In this document: positions 55,909 to 64,000 of the stretch, piece after piece
How the letters are laid out: each line of letters begins with the position of its first letter
How positions within the stretch are numbered: the stretch's first letter is position 1
Origin: Altibacter sp.
GTDB lineage: Bacteria; Bacteroidota; Bacteroidia; Flavobacteriales; Flavobacteriaceae
NCBI GenBank assembly: GCA_002696485.1
Contig: NZTP01000086.1
Location: 124,001 to 188,000, forward strand
Length of the DNA stretch: 64,000 bases
Reading direction: 5' to 3'
The notes under the pieces: model-generated
Databases searched by the model: none
Told to the model about the DNA's origin: nothing
The model's input: only the letters and a program-made list of their open reading frames with translations
Translations under genes and position numbers: made by a program

Positions 55909-57497
55909 TTCGGAATGAGGGCTTTTAGATCGTCCAACGTATTTGCTTCGGCAATAGGTTTGTCTTTCCGCCAACGTAAAATTCTCGGGAAACGTGTGGC
56001 AATACCGCTCTTATGTCTCGTGCTTTCTGCAATTCCTTCAAAAGCAATCTCAAAAACATGATGCGGGGTAACGCTTCGAACCGGCCCGAATCGCTCTACT
56101 GTGTTTTTTTTGATCCAAGCATCCACCTGCCGGAATTCGGCATCGGTAAGACCGGAATAGGCTTTCGCGAACGTAACGAGCTCTCCTTTGTCCCAAAGGG
56201 CGAAGGTATAGTCCGTATAGAGATTGGCCCGTCTTCCGTGTCCGCGCATGGCATAGGTGAGCACCGCATCGATGGTAAAGGGATCTATCTTCCACTTCCA
56301 CCAGTCGCCCTTTTTTCGTCCTACCAGATACGGACTCTCTTTTCGTTTCAGCATAAGACCTTCGCTGCGCTTTTCACGGGAACGGTCTCTTTCTTCTGCG
56401 GCAGCTTCCCAAGAAGAAAATTCCATAGTGGAACTAAGGTAGAGCCCGATGGCATCACAATCACAGTCTTCAATAAGTTTGTCCAGCAGTGCTCTTCGTT
56501 CTGAAAACGGTTTTTGACGAATATCTTCACCCTGCCATTCCAACAGATCGTATGCAACTAAGATGACCGGGGTTTTTTCAAGGAGTGCTTTGGAAATGTT
56601 TTTGCGTCCAATACGGGTTTGCAGCGCATTAAAATCGCCTATGGAGCCTTCTGAAAAAGGAAGGATCTCCCCATCCAGAACTGTTCCGTTGGGAATTACC
56701 TTTAAAAATCGTTGAAACTCGGGGTATTTATCGGTTACCAGTTCTTCTCCTCGGGACCAGACGAACACTTCATCATTGCGCAAGATGACTTGCGCCCGTA
56801 TGCCGTCCCATTTGTGTTCAAAACTCCATTGTTCGACAGGTTCTAATTCTTTCTGAAACGCATCTTCAACCGCATAGGCAAGATAGAAAGGATAAGGCTT
56901 CGACAAGTAATCGTCTTCGTTCTCTTCCAAGATCAATTTTTTGTAGGTTGTGGTCTGCGGGGTCCAATCGCCCATGAGCTTGTATGCCAAAATATCTTCA
57001 TCGATCTCCGTAGCTTTGGACAACGCGCGTGTCATGAGTTTTTGACTTACACCTATGCGAAAACTTCCGGTAATGATCTTATTGAAAACAAAACGTTCAA
57101 AATAGGTTTGTTGCAGCCAGTTTTCCTGAAGGTAGGCTTTCTTATCCGCTTCGGGGAGATCCTTAAGTGCACTTATTTCTGAAATATACTGTGACAAGGA
57201 TTTATGAGTTCGCCCTTCAGATGAAGGTACAACCAGCGCTATCGTTTCGGCAAGATCCCCGACGATGTGATAGCTCTCTTCAAACAGCCAAAGTGGTATG
57301 TTACTTATTTCGGAAGCCCATTGACGCAGTAGTGTGGTGTTTACAGGACGTTTGGGACGTCGATGTGACAGGATGGCAATAGTCCAAAGCTTGTCGGCAT
57401 CATCCGCTTTCAGAAAGTAATCGGTCAAAGCCGCAACTTTTCGGGTCGTCTTATTTGTACTGTCCAGTGTTTTGATGAGCTCTGCAAATGCTTTCAC
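55905..57497 (-). CDS. ATP-dependent DNA ligase of the damage-response set
   Basis: 530 residues with a GTG start that overlaps the exonuclease stop (GTGA). N-terminal helical DNA-binding domain, then the nucleotidyltransferase core with adenylation lysine K229 in EHKWDGIRAQ, motif III/IIIa LDGEILPF, motif IV GLMLKRK, and motif V WKWKID. It seals nicks using ATP, in addition to the NAD-dependent LigA presumed elsewhere. The stop overlaps the helicase start. Confidence 0.95.
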   Translation of the reverse strand: MKAFAELIKTLDSTNKTTRKVAALTDYFLKADDADKLWTIAILSHRRPKRPVNTTLLRQWASEISNIPLWLFEESYHIVGDLAETIALVVPSSEGRTHKSLSQYISEISALKDLPEADKKAYLQENWLQQTYFERFVFNKIITGSFRIGVSQKLMTRALSKATEIDEDILAYKLMGDWTPQTTTYKKLILEENEDDYLSKPYPFYLAYAVEDAFQKELEPVEQWSFEHKWDGIRAQVILRNDEVFVWSRGEELVTDKYPEFQRFLKVIPNGTVLDGEILPFSEGSIGDFNALQTRIGRKNISKALLEKTPVILVAYDLLEWQGEDIRQKPFSERRALLDKLIEDCDCDAIGLYLSSTMEFSSWEAAAEERDRSREKRSEGLMLKRKESPYLVGRKKGDWWKWKIDPFTIDAVLTYAMRGHGRRANLYTDYTFALWDKGELVTFAKAYSGLTDAEFRQVDAWIKKNTVERFGPVRSVTPHHVFEIAFEGIAESTRHKSGIATRFPRILRWRKDKPIAEANTLDDLKALIPK

Positions 57498-58522
57498 GCG
57501 TCCACCTCCGCTTCTTGTTTAGTTCCAACTTCGGCACCCTCTTCTTCATATTGTGTTTTTTCGGTACGGGCGTCCAACCCCATTTCTTCGCGAAGATAGC
57601 GAGCGAAAATATCGGTATAACCGTGCGTAGCAATCACCTTTTCGCAGCCCGTTGCCTTGATCGTTTCCAGTAGTCCTTCCCAGTCGGCATGATCACTTAA
57701 CACAAAACCACGATCTACTGCGCGTCTTCGGCGGGCTCCTCTAAACGTCATCCAACCACTTGCCGAAGCCGTTTCGTAGGGGACCATTTTTCTAATCCAT
57801 GTACTTCCATGTGCGCTGGGAGGTGCGATCACGATATTCCCTCGAAGCGCTTCCTTTGTTGTTTCCCTGCTCACTTTTGTGGTCTTAGGAAAGGCATAAT
57901 GCGGCCGTAGCACGTTGGTCATATTTTCCACAGCACCATGGGTATAGATCTCACCAATGGAAGGATCCAAGTGCTTGAGGAGTCGCTGAGCCTTTCCCAA
58001 ACTATAGCCAAACAAGACAGAAGTCTTTCCTTCGGCTTTATTTTCTGCCCACCATGTATTGATATCTTCGAAGACTTGCGCTTGAGGCTCCCAGCTAAAA
58101 GCAGGTAGACCGAAAGTGCATTCAGTAATAAAGGTGTTGCATTTTACAGGTTCGAACGCTTCCGCTAAACCATCGTCTTCAGTCTTGAAATCTCCTGTAA
58201 AGACCCATACCTCGCCCTTATATTCCACCCGAACTTGCGAGGATGCTACAATGTGCCCTGCAGGATGCAGTGAAAACGTAACACCATTGATCACAAAGCG
58301 CTCATTCCATTGCTTACCCGTGACCGTGATATCTCCCAAGCGGTGTTTAATAATTGGAACGTTGTTGGTGTGTGTAATATACTGTTGGTGTCCCCAACGG
58401 CTGTGATCTGCGTGCCCGTGCGTGACGATACATTTCTTTACAGGCCGCCATGCATCGATATAAACATCGGCTTGTTGGCAATAGATTCCGTTGGTATTAA
58501 AAACGAGTAGTGGTGTGGTCAT
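57494..58522 (-). CDS. Ligase-associated DNA-damage exonuclease (metallo-beta-lactamase fold)
   Basis: 342 residues. Metal ligands H35, H37, D39 and H40 in VTHGHADHSRWG, a beta-CASP region of the SNM1/Artemis type, and C-terminal HADWEGL and THGYTD segments. Homologues are annotated as the exonuclease of the ligase-associated set. First gene of the six-gene operon; its stop is read in GTGA with the ligase start. Confidence 0.94.
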   Translation of the reverse strand: MTTPLLVFNTNGIYCQQADVYIDAWRPVKKCIVTHGHADHSRWGHQQYITHTNNVPIIKHRLGDITVTGKQWNERFVINGVTFSLHPAGHIVASSQVRVEYKGEVWVFTGDFKTEDDGLAEAFEPVKCNTFITECTFGLPAFSWEPQAQVFEDINTWWAENKAEGKTSVLFGYSLGKAQRLLKHLDPSIGEIYTHGAVENMTNVLRPHYAFPKTTKVSRETTKEALRGNIVIAPPSAHGSTWIRKMVPYETASASGWMTFRGARRRRAVDRGFVLSDHADWEGLLETIKATGCEKVIATHGYTDIFARYLREEMGLDARTEKTQYEEEGAEVGTKQEAEVDA

Positions 58523-58661
58523 GGATTCCTTTCAGTAGCACCTTAAAATTACCATTTTGTGGTGTATTTATTTCAGAATTAAGAAAAGTTTAGCGTAACA
58601 AACTGCCTTAAAAAAATGAACAAAATATGACAGGAATCATTCGCTAGGCTGGCAAAAGTTC

Positions 58662-58669
58662 TATATTTG
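58662..58669 (+). promoter_or_regulatory. -7 element for the TerB-like gene
   Basis: TATATTTG, a full match to TAnnTTTG, 17 bases upstream of the ATG at 58687. No clear -33 TTG. Confidence 0.45.
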
Positions 58670-58686
58670 TACTATAAAATTCTACT

Positions 58687-59109
58687 ATGTCATTTACAGA
58701 TCTATTTGAAAGCGGAGAACACGCGAGAAACTTGGGTCATTTTGCTTCTATCGCAAATATTGCGGCTATTGACGGCGCTATAAATCCTGAGGAAGAAAGA
58801 TTGCTAAAGCGATTTGCCAGAAAATTGGACATTCGTGAATCTGAGTATCTTGAAGTATTGAAGAACCCTCAGAAATATCCTATCAATCCTCCAAACTCTG
58901 CCGATAAACGATTGGAGCGTATGCATGATCTTTTTCAAATGATCTTTGCAGACCATGAGATCGACGATCACGAACGTTTCTTGATAGAACGGTATGCGAT
59001 TGGACTTGGCTATTCTACCGAGTTGGCACAAAAGCTAATTAAACGTTCCATTGAGATCTATCAAGGAGGTTTGGATTTTGAAGATTACCGGTACCTGCTC
59101 AATAAATAA
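58687..59109 (+). CDS. TerB-family protein
   Basis: 140 residues, all helical and acidic. TerB-type: ANIAAIDGAINPEEERLL near the start and MIFADHEIDDHERFLIE in the middle, each with an acidic ion-binding patch. TerB proteins bind calcium or other divalent ions and occur in stress and phage-response loci as well as tellurite resistance. No other ter gene is here. Convergent with fbp. Confidence 0.88.
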   Translation: MSFTDLFESGEHARNLGHFASIANIAAIDGAINPEEERLLKRFARKLDIRESEYLEVLKNPQKYPINPPNSADKRLERMHDLFQMIFADHEIDDHERFLIERYAIGLGYSTELAQKLIKRSIEIYQGGLDFEDYRYLLNK

Positions 59110-59141
59110 GAGCGCCTCCCAGTACATTTTAGTTTCGAAGC

Positions 59142-60152
59142 CTATGTGCTGCTTTGCCGCATAAATTCTTCTGCTTTTTCGACCATTTTTTTGCTTCCGC
59201 AGAAGAACGGTACACGCTGGTGTAAGGTTGTAGGCTGAATATCCAAGATGCGTTCATACCCGTTACTAGCCTTGCCGCCCGCTTGCTCGGCAATATATGC
59301 CATGGGGTTGCACTCATACAGTAAGCGTAATTTTCCATCAGGATTTTTGGAGGTGTTCGGATAGATATAAATGCCACCTTTGATCATGTTTCTGTGAAAG
59401 TCTGAAACCAAAGAGCCAATATAGCGAGAGGTATACGGACGGTCTTCTTCCTCTTTTTGGCAGTACTTGATATAGTCCTTCACTCCCTGTGGAAAATGGA
59501 TATAATTTCCTTCATTGACCGAGTAGATAGAACCCGTTTCCGGAAATTTCATATTGGGGTGAGACAAGTAGTAGGTTCCAATAGCGGGATTCAACGTAAA
59601 GCCGTTTACGCCGTGCCCGGTGGTATATACGATCATCGTTGAGGTACCATAGACAATATAACCTGCCGCTACCTGTCTGTTTCCGGTTTGCAGGAAATCT
59701 TCCAAGGTTACGGGAGTGCCTTCCGGGGTGATCCTTCTATAAATAGAAAATATCGTACCTACAGAAACATTGACGTCGATATTTGACGATCCGTCCAACG
59801 GATCTATCAGCACTACGTATTTATTATCGTTCTTTTTATTACGCCCCTGAATGGTGATAAAATCGTCTTCTTCTTCGCTGGCGATCCCACAAACGATCTC
59901 TCGATTGGTGAGGGTCTTAATGAAGATCTCGTTGGCGTACACATCTAATTTTTGTTGATCTTCCCCTTGAATATTAGTATCTCCTGCCGCCCCAAGAATA
60001 TCTACTAAGCCGGCTTTGTTCACTTCATGGTTTACAACTTTAGCAGCCAGCCGAATGGAATTGATGAGGCGCGAAAGTTCGCCCGAAGAGTACCGAAACT
60101 CACTTTGGTTCTCAATGATGAATTCGCCTAGGGTCTGATTTTGTTTTGCCAT
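59142..60152 (-). CDS. fbp: Fructose-1,6-bisphosphatase class I
   Basis: 336 residues from the ATG at 60152. The frame extends eleven codons upstream, through the fbp leader and close to the -7 element; the conserved N-terminus starts at [12 protein letters not shown]. Metal-binding [10 protein letters not shown] at 117-126, E near 92, and the AMP-type C-terminal part with GGKASNG. It converts fructose-1,6-bisphosphate to fructose-6-phosphate in gluconeogenesis. Confidence 0.95.
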   Translation of the reverse strand: MAKQNQTLGEFIIENQSEFRYSSGELSRLINSIRLAAKVVNHEVNKAGLVDILGAAGDTNIQGEDQQKLDVYANEIFIKTLTNREIVCGIASEEEDDFITIQGRNKKNDNKYVVLIDPLDGSSNIDVNVSVGTIFSIYRRITPEGTPVTLEDFLQTGNRQVAAGYIVYGTSTMIVYTTGHGVNGFTLNPAIGTYYLSHPNMKFPETGSIYSVNEGNYIHFPQGVKDYIKYCQKEEEDRPYTSRYIGSLVSDFHRNMIKGGIYIYPNTSKNPDGKLRLLYECNPMAYIAEQAGGKASNGYERILDIQPTTLHQRVPFFCGSKKMVEKAEEFMRQSST

Positions 60153-60182
60153 GATGAAGGTTAATGGAATGTGAATTTGCTG

Positions 60183-60220
60183 CAAATATCGGGTTTTTTA
60201 AGAAATTGAACCGATATTTG
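60183..60220. promoter_or_regulatory. Inverted repeat holding back-to-back promoters of fbp and the GNAT gene
   Basis: CAAATATCGG (60183-60192) is an exact inverted copy of CCGATATTTG (60211-60220), with 18 bases between. Each arm contains GATATTTG, one base from TAnnTTTG, and points outward: left arm to fbp, right arm to the GNAT gene. It also shows that the longer GNAT frame, which begins at 60164, starts before its own promoter. Confidence 0.5.
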
Positions 60221-60238
60221 TGCCTCAAAACAAGCCAT

Positions 60239-60718
60239 ATGCAGATAACTATTCGAAATGCCGAGAAAGAGGATATGCCAAAGGTACTTGAACTCATTGA
60301 AGAACTTGCCGTTTTTGAAAAGGAACCCCATGCGGTAGAAGTTTCAGTAGGTGATCTTGAAGCGGCAGGTTTTGGAGCCAAACCTATGTTTCGTTGTTTC
60401 GTGGCAGAAGTTGACACAAAGATCGTGGGAATGGCATTGGTCTATTTTCGGTTTTCTACATGGAAGGGACGGGTCTTGCATCTTGAAGACCTTATCGTGA
60501 CCAACGCCATGCGCGGAAAAGGGATTGGTGAACGGCTCTATGCGGCCGTGCTCGAGTATGGACATTCCTTAGGATGTAAAAGAGTGCAATGGGAAGTCTT
60601 GGGATGGAACGAAGGAGCCATTAAATTCTATGAACGTAGCGGTGCAAGTGTGCTTCGCGACTGGCATGTAGTTCACATGGATGAACAAGGGCTTACACAT
60701 TTTTTAAAGACACAATAA
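60239..60718 (+). CDS. GNAT-family N-acetyltransferase
   Basis: 159 residues from the ATG at 60239; the longer frame starts upstream of the promoter. The acetyl-CoA site is VTNAMRGKGIGERLYAAVLE at about 80-99, preceded by HLEDLIV and followed by GWNEGAIKFYERSGA. Closest in type to small polyamine or amine N-acetyltransferases (spermidine-type), but this is not certain. Followed by lysC after 25 bases. Confidence 0.9.
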   Translation: MQITIRNAEKEDMPKVLELIEELAVFEKEPHAVEVSVGDLEAAGFGAKPMFRCFVAEVDTKIVGMALVYFRFSTWKGRVLHLEDLIVTNAMRGKGIGERLYAAVLEYGHSLGCKRVQWEVLGWNEGAIKFYERSGASVLRDWHVVHMDEQGLTHFLKTQ

Positions 60719-60743
60719 ACAGTAGCGACTGGAACTATTATAG

Positions 60744-62000
60744 ATGAAAGTATTCAAATTTGGAGGGGCATCGGTGAAAGATGCCGAAGGGGTTAAAAAT
60801 CTAGTGAATGTGATCAACGTTACGGGGGAGCAGGATCTTCTTGTCGTGGTATCGGCCATGGGGAAGACCACAAACGCTCTTGAAACAGTGGTTTCTCATT
60901 ATTTTTCGAATCCTTCAGAGATTGAAGCTGCGGTGACAAGCGTATATGAATATCACTTTAAAATCTTACAGGAATTATTTCCTACGACTGCTTCGGAAGT
61001 ATTTGCAGAAGTAAAAGATCTTTTCAAGGAATTGAAAGGTTTTCTGAAGCGTACCAAGTCTAAGAACCATGCTTTTGTCTACGATCAAGTAGTTTCGTAT
61101 GGGGAGTTGATTTCTACCGCTATCGTTTCGGCGTATCTTTCCGAAGCAGGGATCAAAAACACGCTTCTCGATGTACGAAGTTGTATTGTGACCGATGCCA
61201 ATTATCGGGATGCGAATGTGAATTGGGAAGCGACCCAAGAACACATTGGCAGTAAGGTGGCAAAAAAAGGAATTACCATCACGCAAGGATTTCTTGGCGC
61301 GGAAAACACAAATAATTTCACAACCACGCTGGGGAGAGAGGGGAGTGATTATACCGCAGCGATCTTTGCCTACTGTCTCAATGCGGTTTCGGTTACCATT
61401 TGGAAGGATGTGGCCGGTGTTTTAAATGCAGATCCAAGATTCTTTACAAATACGACCCTCCTGCACCACATATCTTATCGAGAGGCGATCGAATTGGCCT
61501 TTTACGGAGCCTCGGTGATTCATCCAAAAACGCTGCAACCCTTACAGCGCAAGGAGATACCACTTTTTGTAAAATCATTTGTAAGTCCGATGGATCCGGG
61601 CACCTGTGTGGGGAAAGGTGTTGCTTTAGACCCTCAAACCTCCTGTTTTATATTAAAAAAGAATCAAGTCCTCATTTCGCTATCGTCCTTGGACTTTAGT
61701 TTTATGATGGAAAATCATATAGGAGACGTTTTTAAATGGTTGCATGAATACAAAATGAAGGTAGAGCTTATTCAAAACTCAGCCATTAGCTTTTCGGTTT
61801 GTGTTGATAATAAATTCGATACGCTCGAGCCGCTTCTGGCGAAGCTTCGGTCGAATTTTAAAGTAAAATGGAACGAAGGAGTTACTTTGTATACGGTGCG
61901 ACACTCACAACCTGCAGAAATCAAATCCCTTGTTGAAAATAAAACGGTCCTTTTAAAACAAGAAAGCCGCGAAACGGTACAGTTGGTCGTAAAAGAATAG
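60744..62000 (+). CDS. lysC: Aspartate kinase, monofunctional
   Basis: 418 residues. The start VFKFGGASVKDAEG is the aspartokinase KFGG motif; TQGFLGAE and TTLGREGSDYTAA are conserved, with catalytic-region Asp and Arg. The last 120 residues are shorter than the double ACT domain of many LysC proteins, so allosteric control may differ. It makes aspartyl phosphate for Lys, Thr and Met. Other Bacteroidota also encode a ThrA fusion. Possibly cotranscribed with the GNAT gene. Confidence 0.9.
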   Translation: MKVFKFGGASVKDAEGVKNLVNVINVTGEQDLLVVVSAMGKTTNALETVVSHYFSNPSEIEAAVTSVYEYHFKILQELFPTTASEVFAEVKDLFKELKGFLKRTKSKNHAFVYDQVVSYGELISTAIVSAYLSEAGIKNTLLDVRSCIVTDANYRDANVNWEATQEHIGSKVAKKGITITQGFLGAENTNNFTTTLGREGSDYTAAIFAYCLNAVSVTIWKDVAGVLNADPRFFTNTTLLHHISYREAIELAFYGASVIHPKTLQPLQRKEIPLFVKSFVSPMDPGTCVGKGVALDPQTSCFILKKNQVLISLSSLDFSFMMENHIGDVFKWLHEYKMKVELIQNSAISFSVCVDNKFDTLEPLLAKLRSNFKVKWNEGVTLYTVRHSQPAEIKSLVENKTVLLKQESRETVQLVVKE

Positions 62001-62016
62001 TATAGATTGTTTCGCT

Positions 62017-62024
62017 ATATTTGT
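62017..62024 (+). promoter_or_regulatory. -7 element for the bifunctional acyltransferase
   Basis: TATATTTG, full match to TAnnTTTG, 26 bases upstream of the ATG at 62051. No clear -33. Confidence 0.45.
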
Positions 62025-62050
62025 GATTCGTAACAACCAAAACAACCTCC

Positions 62051-63871
62051 ATGGGATTAGTGAACGCCAAAGAAGTAGCGAAAGCTATCAATGTTGATAA
62101 ATTCGGCTTTTTAGGTACTTCCATGGGTTGGGTATTGATGAAGCTTCTCAATATTTCTACCATGAACAAGATCTATGATAGGAATAAGCATTTGAGCGAC
62201 CTTGAATTTATCAATGCCCTGTTGGATGAATTCGAGATCAATTTTGAGATCCCGGAAGAAGACCTGAAGCGCTTGCCTAAGACCGGGCCTTTTATTACCA
62301 TATCCAATCATCCGTTGGGAGGGATCGACGGCATTCTGTTGCTAAAATTGTTATTGGAACACCGTCCGGACTTCAAGATCATCGCTAATTTTTTACTACA
62401 CCGAATCGAGCCTTTAAAGCCGTATGTCATGCCTGTAAACCCTTTTGAAGAGCGCAAGGATGCCAAAAGTAGCGTGATGGGTTTTAAGGCTTCCTTGACA
62501 CACCTTCGAGAAGGGCATCCTTTGGGAATTTTTCCTGCCGGGGAAGTCTCTACGTATCGTGACGGTAAACTGGTGGTAGACCGTCCTTGGGAAGTGGCTG
62601 CCATGAAACTGGTTAAAAAGGCAGAAGTACCAATCGTACCTATTTACTTTCACGCAAAGAACAGTAAATTCTTTTATAGATTGGCTAAGCTTAGCGACAC
62701 GTTGCGCACCGCTAAATTACCATCGGAACTGCTCACGCAGAAAGAACGTGTCATCAAGGTGCGTATTGGTAACCCCATTGGGTTAGAGGATCAACAGGAG
62801 CACGAATCGTTGGAGGCTTTTACTGAGTTTCTTCGGAAAAAGACCTACGTCCTTGCGAATCCTTTTCAGAAGAAAAAATTATTGGATACCCTTCCGAAGA
62901 ACCTAAAATTCCCGAAACCTCCCAAAAAGATTGCCGGTGCGATCTCGGTAGAGAAAATGGAAAGCGAGATCGCTGCCCTGCGTACCGATGATAAGCGATT
63001 ATTGGTTAGTAAGAACTACGAGGTATTTTTGGCGCAGGCCGATCGTATCCCCAGTATCATTCAAGAAATAGGCCGATTGCGTGAGATCACATTTAGAGAG
63101 GTAGGCGAAGGTACAAACAACGCTACCGATTTGGATAAGTTCGACAGCTACTATCACCATATGTTCTTATGGGACAACGATGCTCGAAAGCTAGCCGGTG
63201 CCTACCGTATGGGATTGGGATCGCAGATCTTTCCACGGTTTGGAATCGACGGGTTTTATTTGCAGGATCTGTTTCGTTTTGAACCCGAATTGTACCCAAT
63301 GATGAGTAAATCCATTGAGATGGGAAGGGCCTTCATCATAAAAGACTATCAACAACGCCCCATGCCTTTGTTCCTGCTTTGGAAAGGCATTGTGCATACT
63401 ACGTTACGGTATCCGGAACATCGCTATCTCATTGGAGGGGTGAGTATAAGTAATAAGTTTTCTGAATTTTCAAAATCGTTAATGATCGAGTTTATGAAAT
63501 CCAACTATTACGATCCGTATGTCGCCCAATATATCAATCCGAAGAAAGAGTTTAAAGTAAAGCTGAAGGATGCGGATAAGGATTTTATTTTTGACGAAAG
63601 TGAAGCCGATCTCAATAAGTTCGATAAGATCATCGACGAGGTAGAACCGGGTAGTTTGCGTTTGCCGGTGCTTATAAAAAAATACATCAAACAAAACGCC
63701 AAAGTAGTTGCCTTTAATGTAGACCCGCTCTTTAATAATGCCGTAGACGGATTAATGTACATTCGTATCGCAGACCTGCCCGAAAGTACGGTAAAGCCTG
63801 TGATGGAAGAATTTCAGGCCGAGTTGGAACAACGATTCGCTAGTGGACAAAAAGATGAAGAAACTCATTAG
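62051..63871 (+). CDS. Bifunctional acyltransferase (ornithine/glycine lipid synthase type)
   Basis: 606 residues in two parts. The N-terminal half is a PlsC-type O-acyltransferase: NHPLGGID at 86-93 (here His and Asp are five apart, not four) and FPAGEVS at 161-167. The C-terminal half from about 310 is a GNAT-type N-acyltransferase (REITFREVGEG; GAYRMGLG near 385). Family knowledge: OlsF of Serratia and Flavobacterium johnsoniae makes ornithine lipids in one protein, and Bacteroides makes glycine lipids with two. The amino acid used here is an inference. Overlaps the convergent DUF1206 gene. Confidence 0.9.
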   Translation: MGLVNAKEVAKAINVDKFGFLGTSMGWVLMKLLNISTMNKIYDRNKHLSDLEFINALLDEFEINFEIPEEDLKRLPKTGPFITISNHPLGGIDGILLLKLLLEHRPDFKIIANFLLHRIEPLKPYVMPVNPFEERKDAKSSVMGFKASLTHLREGHPLGIFPAGEVSTYRDGKLVVDRPWEVAAMKLVKKAEVPIVPIYFHAKNSKFFYRLAKLSDTLRTAKLPSELLTQKERVIKVRIGNPIGLEDQQEHESLEAFTEFLRKKTYVLANPFQKKKLLDTLPKNLKFPKPPKKIAGAISVEKMESEIAALRTDDKRLLVSKNYEVFLAQADRIPSIIQEIGRLREITFREVGEGTNNATDLDKFDSYYHHMFLWDNDARKLAGAYRMGLGSQIFPRFGIDGFYLQDLFRFEPELYPMMSKSIEMGRAFIIKDYQQRPMPLFLLWKGIVHTTLRYPEHRYLIGGVSISNKFSEFSKSLMIEFMKSNYYDPYVAQYINPKKEFKVKLKDADKDFIFDESEADLNKFDKIIDEVEPGSLRLPVLIKKYIKQNAKVVAFNVDPLFNNAVDGLMYIRIADLPESTVKPVMEEFQAELEQRFASGQKDEETH

Positions 63872-64000
63872 TTTATGTTCAAACTGCTGTATTTTGAGGT
63901 GATCAACATAAAGATTCCGTAGATAATTAACCCCACCGCAATAATACCCATGATCGTTTGTCCGAAGGTGTCTTGAAGAAAATTGAATACATCTACTTTT
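63868..64000 (-). CDS. DUF1206 membrane protein, C-terminal part only
   Basis: Minus-strand frame entering from the right edge and ending TAA at 63868-63870; 43 complete codons are visible. The segment has one membrane helix (TIMGIIAVGLIIYGIFML) and ends KYSSLNIN, like the last helix of the three-repeat DUF1206 family. The stop is within the stop codon region of the convergent acyltransferase (stop TAG at 63869-63871). Function unknown. Confidence 0.7.
   Translation of the reverse strand, partial: KVDVFNFLQDTFGQTIMGIIAVGLIIYGIFMLITSKYSSLNIN

Noticed and set aside
53431..55974. Helicase start at the first TTG of the open frame
   Set aside because: The 22 extra residues are unlike the family and run inside the ligase gene; the GTG forming a GTGA overlap with the ligase stop is consistent with the other junctions.
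58687..59109. Tellurite-resistance locus
   Set aside because: Only a lone TerB-type protein is present; no other ter gene and no TelA/TerC were seen.
60164..60238. N-terminal extension of the GNAT gene
   Set aside because: The extension begins upstream of the promoter arm at 60213 and lacks GNAT sequence.
1..64000. tRNA, rRNA, IS elements, phage genes or CRISPR arrays
   Set aside because: All gaps were read on both strands; none shows cloverleaf pairing, transposase motifs or regularly spaced repeats with unique spacers.

Overview
The window is a chromosomal segment of a member of the Flavobacteriaceae (phylum Bacteroidota). The evidence is the gene content: a complete Bat operon, the type IX secretion protein PorZ, T9SS C-terminal sorting domains, a TonB-dependent receptor with a carboxypeptidase-like N-terminal domain, an NADP-type glutamate dehydrogenase and a bifunctional ornithine/glycine-lipid-type acyltransferase. 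The recurrent upstream words of the form TAnnTTTG are the Bacteroidota primary-sigma -7 element. Coding density is high, base composition is even, and I see no tRNA, rRNA, insertion sequence, prophage or CRISPR array. This is core genome, not an island.

Layout. 0-4.3 kb (minus strand): a zinc-ribbon membrane protein and an SPFH protein with a C-terminal GYF-like domain (resembling the YdjG/YdjI partners of PspA), an AlbA_2/Schlafen-like protein and a short-chain dehydrogenase. 4.5-14.1 kb (plus): a small secreted protein, then moxR, DUF58, a large membrane protein, batA, batB, batC, batD and batE. 14.1-18.6 kb: cvpA-like gene, a small conserved gene, pheS, a conserved hypothetical, gpsA and a lipoprotein. 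18.8-24.5 kb (mostly minus): the coupled yicC-gmk-nadD operon, a YheT hydrolase, a thioesterase, an EamA transporter, an ArsC-like protein and a lipoprotein. 24.5-34.8 kb (mostly plus): metB, a secreted protein, gdhA, and porZ-recO-TonB receptor-methyltransferase. 34.8-43.6 kb (mostly minus): acs, ssb (plus), a histone-deacetylase-fold hydrolase coupled to metG, and a DUF1800/DUF1501 pair of presumed exported proteins. 43.7-50.8 kb: an S66 carboxypeptidase, yraN, a membrane-bound XRE regulator, mfd and a flavin disulfide-reductase-like enzyme. 50.8-58.5 kb (minus): a six-gene operon with the ligase-associated DNA-damage set (exonuclease, ATP-dependent ligase, Lhr-like helicase, PdeM) followed by a TspO-like protein and a class V aminotransferase. 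58.7-64 kb: terB-like gene, fbp, a GNAT acetyltransferase, lysC, the bifunctional acyltransferase and the 3' end of a DUF1206 gene.

Themes. DNA maintenance is strongly represented (recO, ssb, mfd, the ligase set, yraN), as are envelope functions (Bat, PorZ, TonB receptor, aminolipid synthesis). Many genes are translationally coupled through ATGA, GTGA, TAATG or TGATG junctions. Several start codons were moved inward from the longest open frame because the longest frame began at TTG/GTG, overlapped a promoter, or ignored a 4-base stop/start overlap.

The most unusual signal is not a gene. The odd palindrome CTTC(C/G)GAAG occurs at least 22 times in 64 kb, where well under one copy is expected by chance. 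It is read in more than one frame and peptide context and occurs once between genes, so it behaves like a highly iterated DNA word. Other points worth a second look are helically phased AGTTAA repeats near 4.37 kb, a probable autoregulatory operator in front of the membrane XRE regulator, a nested stem structure near 18.7 kb, and the conserved-looking tail of the ligase-associated operon.
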